A DNA stretch of 64,000 nucleotides from Wolfiporia cocos (taxonomy: Eukaryota; Basidiomycota; Agaricomycetes; Polyporales; Phaeolaceae), in assembly GCA_029448655.1 (NCBI GenBank), contig JACCLO010000011.1, forward strand, positions 1,674,001 to 1,738,000, given 5' to 3'. The translations under genes and the position numbers were made by a program. The notes below the pieces were generated by a model. It saw only the letters and a list, made by a program, of their open reading frames with translations, had not been told where the DNA came from and did not search any database. Shown here piece by piece: positions 59,569 to 64,000 of this stretch. Position 1 is the stretch's first letter; each line of letters begins with the position of its first letter.

Positions 59569-60541
59569 TCAGACTCCATCGAGGACGGTGGACAAGATGT
59601 TATGGGCCTCCATGGTATTGATGATGAGATTGGTCAATTTAGCACGTATGTCCCTCATCACATTTGCATACTCCGCGTGGATATGCCCGAGCTGTTCTGG
59701 TATATCAGCTGTATGAGATGTAAGTCTCACAAACGAAAAGATGCACGAGCTCTATGCACGCCTGGGACCCATCAGGATTGACCTGAGCCGCACGAATTCG
59801 CCGAGAATAGGCTGAACATCCATTACTATATGATTAAGACGGTACTCAACATTCAAATGTCACTGGTGTCAAGAAGCTTAACGCACTGGAAGCGAGGGCG
59901 TTCGTTACATCTCTGAGCTGCATCATGTGTCTGTACATTACATCCCGTGGCGCCGCTGGTAGAGACACACGTGCTGCCATCAGCACCCAGCAACGTGAGT
60001 GTCTGAAGGAGTATCCTGCCTGGAAAATTTGAGATTGCATTGTTACTAGGACCACGACTCCCTTCTGTAAAACCTAGACAGCCTGTTAGCCTATCTCAGT
60101 CGCAGGGATGGTATAACGACTTTATTGTAGTACCTAGACAGCCTGTTAGCCTATCTACGCACACTACATGTGAGTATATGCGGGGTAACAGCGTATCGTA
60201 GAATGGGAAACATACCTCAGTCGCAGGGATGGTATAACGACTGAGGAAAGGAGAAAACAGCAAGAGAGAGAGGTATTTGAACACAGCTACACGTGACTCT
60301 GACAGAACTCCACAACGATGATGACATGACGTATATGGTAAGTAGTGTAACATATATGGTAACAACACCTTCAATTGAGGACGGTTCAATAGAGATGGCA
60401 GAGTGACCACCAGCAGCGAACAGGAGGATAAAAAGGTCATCATCGCTACTCCGGTCAATGGATCATGGATGACGGCAGGCCAATCGAGGACGCATCTCAG
60501 ACGTACAATGGAAGTTGTATAGGAGAGTTATTGCGCTCCAT
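59569..60541 (-). pseudogene. Hypothetical repeat-family gene, copy 3 (transposon-riddled)
   Basis: The minus strand starts MERNNSPIQLP, has an exon reading SDDDLFILLFAAGGHSAISI, and later MQLRDVTNALAS-type sequence and AEYANVMRDIRAKLTNLIIN, ending VLDGV with a stop at 59569-59571. A 302-bp solo LTR splits the second exon, element D sits about 94 bp upstream of the start and element C about 57 bp downstream of the stop. The last junction has the same unresolved phase as in copy 2. Non-functional as it stands. Confidence 0.55.
60066..60367. mobile_element. Solo LTR (302 bp)
   Basis: Begins TGTAAAACC and ends GGTAACAACA (TG...CA), flanked by a 5-bp duplication CCTTC (60061-60065 and 60368-60372). 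The paralogous locus near 28858 carries the uninterrupted sequence with one CCTTC equivalent (GAAGG). Terminal TG/CA and a 5-bp duplication are diagnostic of LTR retrotransposons. No internal region remains, so it is a solo LTR. The minus strand has an AATAAA motif. It contains an internal partial duplication with an intron-like 61-nt difference (see findings). Confidence 0.82.
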
Positions 60542-60774
60542 GTCGGTAGAAGAAATGCCAGCACGGGAGGAGTCAAAGCCCTGAAGCTAGCAAAGGCTCA
60601 CCCAGGTGTTATATACCACGGTCATACCGTATATGAGGGACTTCAGTGCCGGAGATGCATCTTTAGAGACACCGCAGATGCATCTGGGGCACTCTATGCA
60701 ATATTAACGCCCAAGTGTGCTGCATAGATGTATCTGAATAAAATAAGATGCATCTGCGCAAGAAATACCTGTGC

Positions 60775-60860
60775 AGGGTTCGAACACTTGACCTGGGATC
60801 AGCGAAGTTGCAACCTGTACCACTTCACCAAACGGTCTTGGTAACCAAGTCACATACTCG
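60775..60860 (-). repeat. tRNA-like Pol III unit, left arm of element D
   Basis: On the minus strand: box A-like TTGGTGAAGTGG (about 60820-60833) and box B-like TGTTCGAACCC (about 60776-60786). It reads outward. Sequence differs from the tRNA-like units of A and C, so it came from another tRNA type. Confidence 0.55.
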
Positions 60861-61124
60861 TTAATATGATCCATTTAATGTCCTTTCATCGCCGTAGCTG
60901 TTGATTGTCAAGTCACACCTTAGTGCAATGTTCCTGAAGGTAATTTATGACAGCATACTTACCTCATTGCAGATACATATGGGTTGTGGGATGCATCAAT
61001 AAAGAGATGCATTCTGAGTTCAACCTAATGAGCTTACTGACATATGAGTAGAATGTTAAATTTTATTACAACCGTTATTATATTGACTACTGACTATATA
61101 TTTGCGCAACATCTCCCTCTCACC

Positions 61125-61205
61125 AACTGCTTTAGCTGAGTGGTTTCAGTTGCTGTTTCGCTGAGATCTCGCGGTTCCTGGTTCGAATCCCGGCTTGTGA
61201 GGCTT
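61125..61205 (+). repeat. tRNA-like Pol III unit, right arm of element D
   Basis: Box A TAGCTGAGTGG (61133-61143) and box B GGTTCGAATCC (61180-61190) match consensus, followed by TTTATTTT as terminator. CTCACCA upstream and TTGTGAG downstream can pair at six of seven positions, an acceptor-like stem. Resembles a Ser/Leu-type tRNA but with insertions. Confidence 0.6.
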
Positions 61206-61479
61206 TATTTTGGTACTAACGCGCGCCTAATTTCGATGATTAGAGTGCCCCAGATGCATCTGCGGTGTCTCTAAAGATGCATCTGTGGCACTGAAACTCT
61301 AGCGTATATAATGTTCGAAGGGCGTATATCGTCGATGTGGTAATGGATCTTGATGTCCGCGGTAGGCGCCGTACCGTGGGCGACACGCGCACACTTTTCA
61401 CATGTCAGTTTCAACGCTAGAAGCTTTAGATTGTTCTTGGGGTTCGTGCGCTCATAAGGACGCGCTCCAGTCGTCATGT

Positions 61480-61610
61480 TTACGAAACCCCCAAATAGTG
61501 CTGGAACTAGGATTTGCTGCAGGGCGAGCTTGTGCATGCCTGGAAGTCGGGCGCAATCGTGCTCCTCCCCTGACGTGAATCTGCTTCCATTGTACATGAG
61601 AGCTATTTCT
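61480..61610 (-). repeat. Duplicated unknown fragment, arm 2
   Basis: The minus strand reads SGEEHDCARLPGMHKLALQQ then ILVPALFGGFVNMT, homologous to 31970-32130 (+). Source gene not recognised. It marks the outer end of the second duplicated arm. Confidence 0.65.
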
Positions 61611-61639
61611 GCCCTCTGAGCAGTCTATAAAGAGCGTCG

Positions 61640-62050
61640 CGGAGATTCTTGGTAGGATGCTGACTTGTGGATTTGTCGTGGCGCGCCGGCCGTCTGTCCA
61701 GCTCAGCGTGACGGCGAATTGAGGTGATTAAGGAAATATCGACAAGAAAGTGGCTTTTAGGTGTGGGTTTGGCTTCGGAAGGCATAGAAGACGCACCTCC
61801 GCACATATACTACAACCAAGGAGACGCAACCTAAGTAATCAATACCGTAATATCTCAAATGAGTATACTGGATTGACAGTGATCTGAAGAAACACTAGTA
61901 GTACTTGTTGCCACGGTCGGCTTCATGGCACCGAGTTCAATTGTCGTAAGACCTGTTCCAGTGACACCGCTAACGCAGAAGAAAAGCAGGTCTATGCACT
62001 TAATGTGACATTCCTGTGAGACGTGACGCGGTTGAACGACCAGGACGTGG
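61640..62050 (-). pseudogene. Trk pore-region relic, arm 2
   Basis: The minus strand reads IKCIDLLFFCVSGVTGTGLT then TIELGAMK, a degraded first pore region of Trk, soon frameshifted and stopped. Colinear with the relic at 31640-31800. Confidence 0.68.
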
Positions 62051-62109
62051 GTACGAGAATCTGTCACGCATGTCCGCCCCAGTCTGGGGTAAGTTGAGAT
62101 CGAGTGTGT

Positions 62110-62700
62110 TAGACCTGTCCTGTCAATCGGGAAGGATATCTAGATCTGGGTCTCGATCTCCATCGGGGGAGGACGAGGACGAGTGCACAAAGTGGTCCAG
62201 AATATAAGCTGGCTGCGCTCCCGTCGTCTGCCAAACGCTGGACTCATACTGTACATTTAGTCACGACGACTAATGCAAAACAACCCCATGCAGCAGCCCG
62301 AATTCTTGACCCATTGACACGCAGATTCGGTGCGATTGTCAATGCTGGCGTGGACCGCTACCCAGCCTGGGAGCGATTCGGATCAGCATCCTTTTCCGGC
62401 ATCCAAAATTGCATATCTGTCGACTCCTCCGGACCGAGAGCTGTCCCCTATTAGGTTTCATTTCAGTGTAGATCCCCACGTCACTCACTTGAAATCTCCA
62501 ACGAGGACGCGCGGATGTGGCTCCACTCACACTGTCCTAAACAGCGAGCTGGACTGAGTAGGGTACCATGCCCGGGGCAACTTTGGGCGCTAATAGTCTT
62601 TTAAGGCACGCGCCAACGAGAGGCGCGGCGCTTGGCGCCAATCGGGAACTGAGGTAAACGCCCCTGGGTACCTAAAATCATAATTGCATTTACAGGTCGC
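62110..62700 (+). repeat. Duplicated Trk-upstream block, arm 2
   Basis: Matches 31500-30970 (minus strand) in order, up to and including GCATTTACA at the junction with Trk sequence. Here it leads into the leader of the intact second Trk gene, so it is probably that gene's upstream and promoter region. Confidence 0.75.
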
Positions 62701-62989
62701 ACTTGCCTCGAATACTAGTGAACCGCTCTCAACTATCTATCTCTGCGCTCGCGCTTTCGCTATTCTCCTTTGCAGTCGACGGCACAGGCTCCATATGCTT
62801 CAATAACGCTCCCATGAAAGAATTCCATCAGCGATTTTACGATTATAAGGAACTACCCGCTCCTTACTTCAGGCCCGACTGCGGTCATTATCAACAATCC
62901 CTATTCTCTGGTGGCGCAAACGGAAGCGAACAACGCACACCATCTTCTGAACACACCTCACGGACGCGTCCTACGCGAATACTTCTACC

Positions 62990-64000
62990 ATGTTGTGGTC
63001 CTACGTCAAGTCCAACCTGAATTTTTACCGCATCCATCTCTTCTTCTTGTAAGTTCAATGCGCCACAATTCGTAGTCATAGTCTCTCATGTGCTTTACAG
63101 CGTAATAACTCCCATAATTCTGTCCGCGATTGCATATGCCTCAAACGGAGAGTTCAAGTTACATTATATCGATCTGTTATTTGTATTCGTCAGCGGTGCC
63201 ACTGGCACCGGCCTTACGACAATCGATCTTAGCAGCACGACACCCTGGCAGCAAGTACTACTGGTGATTATCGAAATCATTGGTAACCAGGCAAGTACTC
63301 ATGAAGCCTCTCCATGCTTGATATTCCGACCATTCCTCAGGTATTCGTTTCCTGGGTGGTGGTGTATTTCCGGAGGTCCGTGTCAAATCTTCCCTTCGAC
63401 TATGATGTTGTTGCTGAATGCCCCACAGACGATACTTCCTCAGCCACCTCAAATACATCGTCGCGGCCGAGAACGAAAAGCGTCCTGCACATGCTCAGGG
63501 CTTGCACACGGCACTGTCACTACAGACGGTCCGCGATGCAATGCTTCACCGGCAGGAGGCAGATGAGAATCCTATATCTCCTTGGTGTGGAGCTGCCGCA
63601 AGGCCCAAACGCGGCCCTCCAAAAATCAGCTCGGACATGGTGCGCAGAGTCGACGTCGAGCCGCAACGGATCAACCCGATGGGCGGGCCCTCACGCACCG
63701 CGTCCTGCGACGGCCACTCCTCTGCAGTCCCCCATCCCGCCGCTGCCCAGCGCCTCTCCCACAGCGACGCGAGGGCGACGAGCGCGCCCCGAGCCGGGTC
63801 CCCGAGATCACTCGCGCGCGGGGACGACGACAACGGCGGCTTCCCGAGCGTGCCGCAGATGGTGGTGCGAACGCTGCGCACCGCGTTCCCCCGCCTGCAC
63901 CGGCGGCTCAGGAAGACGGTGACGATGCCCAGGACGGAGACGCTGGTCCCTCGCGCGGGCCGCGCGGGCACGCAGCAGCCAGCGTCGTCCGGTTCGGTCA
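62990..64000 (+). CDS. Second Trk-type potassium transporter, cut by window end
   Basis: Starts MLWSYVKSNLNFYRIHLFFF (ATG 62990-62992); the first intron joins to VITPIILSAIAYASNGEFKL, then HYIDLLFVFVSGATGTGLTT and IDLSSTTPWQQ (first pore, Trp intact), and across a GC-AG intron (63289-63350) VFVSWVVVYFRR|RYFLSHLKYIVAAENEKRPA. The long charged loop follows (SSDMVRRVDVEPQRINPMGG, DDDNGGFPSVPQM, FPRLHRRLRKTVTMPR) and stays open to the window edge. No stop or frameshift appears in about 1 kb, so it looks functional. Homologous to the copy at 16944-20104 but in opposite orientation. The remaining exons lie beyond 64000. Confidence 0.85.

Larger units (their letters stand above)
60635..61302. mobile_element. 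Paired tRNA-like inverted-repeat element D (668 bp)
   Basis: Left end GAGGGACTTCAGTGCC, right end GGCACTGAAACTCTAG: the same two terminal signatures as elements A-C, in swapped order. Flanked by a perfect 7-bp duplication CGTATAT (60628-60634 and 61303-61309). The inverted repeat is about 62 bp and contains two copies of the palindrome AGATGCATCT per arm. Divergent tRNA-like units lie at about 60775-60860 (-) and 61125-61205 (+). The interior is unrelated to A and C. A paralogous empty site at 28594-28620 confirms both ends. Confidence 0.88.

Noticed and set aside
61243..61302. Independent short satellite of AGATGCATCT
   Set aside because: The palindromes are confined to the arms of element D and explained by its inverted repeat.

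Overview
The window is nuclear DNA from a filamentous basidiomycete, most likely an Agaricomycete of the Polyporales type (inference). The evidence is many introns of about 50-70 nt with GT-AG borders, GC-rich coding blocks, and gene content such as a Tsp2-type tetraspanin, RPC17, NOT2, an ALG11-like mannosyltransferase and thioredoxin reductase. No genuine tRNA, rRNA or CRISPR array was found. Exon joins were worked out by eye, so internal exon borders are less certain than gene identities.

Layout. 1-4.6 kb: two small acidic hypothetical genes in otherwise empty DNA. 4.6-16.6 kb: conserved genes in compact divergent or convergent pairs: RBM25-like splicing factor (-), ENTH-domain Ent3-like adaptor (+), serine-rich membrane protein (+), Pol III subunit RPC17 (-), CCR4-NOT subunit NOT2 (+). 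16.9-20.1 kb: a complete Trk-type potassium transporter (-). 20.1-32.2 kb: a gene-poor island of broken Trk copies, a decayed repeat gene family, a WDR7 gene fragment and several transposable elements. 32.3-57.2 kb: a second housekeeping block: WDR7/rabconnectin-3-beta-like WD40 protein (-), a single-pass membrane protein (+), ALG11 (+), FMN-dependent 2-hydroxy-acid dehydrogenase (-), CCDC25/Jlp2-like protein (-), two membrane proteins, a tetraspanin (+), thioredoxin reductase (-) and V-ATPase subunit c (+). 57.2-64 kb: a second repeat island that ends in a second, apparently intact Trk gene (+) cut by the window edge.

The two islands share sequence. About 2 kb at 30.15-32.13 kb (read on -) is colinear with 61.48 kb to the window end (read on +), so the 29 kb conserved block lies between inverted duplications, one with an intact Trk gene and one with a Trk gene lacking its N-terminal part.

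The most novel feature is a set of short non-autonomous elements (27248-27973, 29939-30128, 58797-59512, 60635-61302). They have related ends (GTAGAGTTTCAGT and GAGGGACTTCAGT), 7-bp target duplications and subterminal palindromes of the form CAGAT-NN-ATCTG. The three longer ones carry two divergent, outward-facing tRNA-like Pol III units with box A, box B and a T-run. One element's boundaries are confirmed by an empty site in a paralogous locus inside this window. A Tc1/mariner-type element (25768-26634) and a solo LTR (60066-60367) were also delimited with their target duplications.
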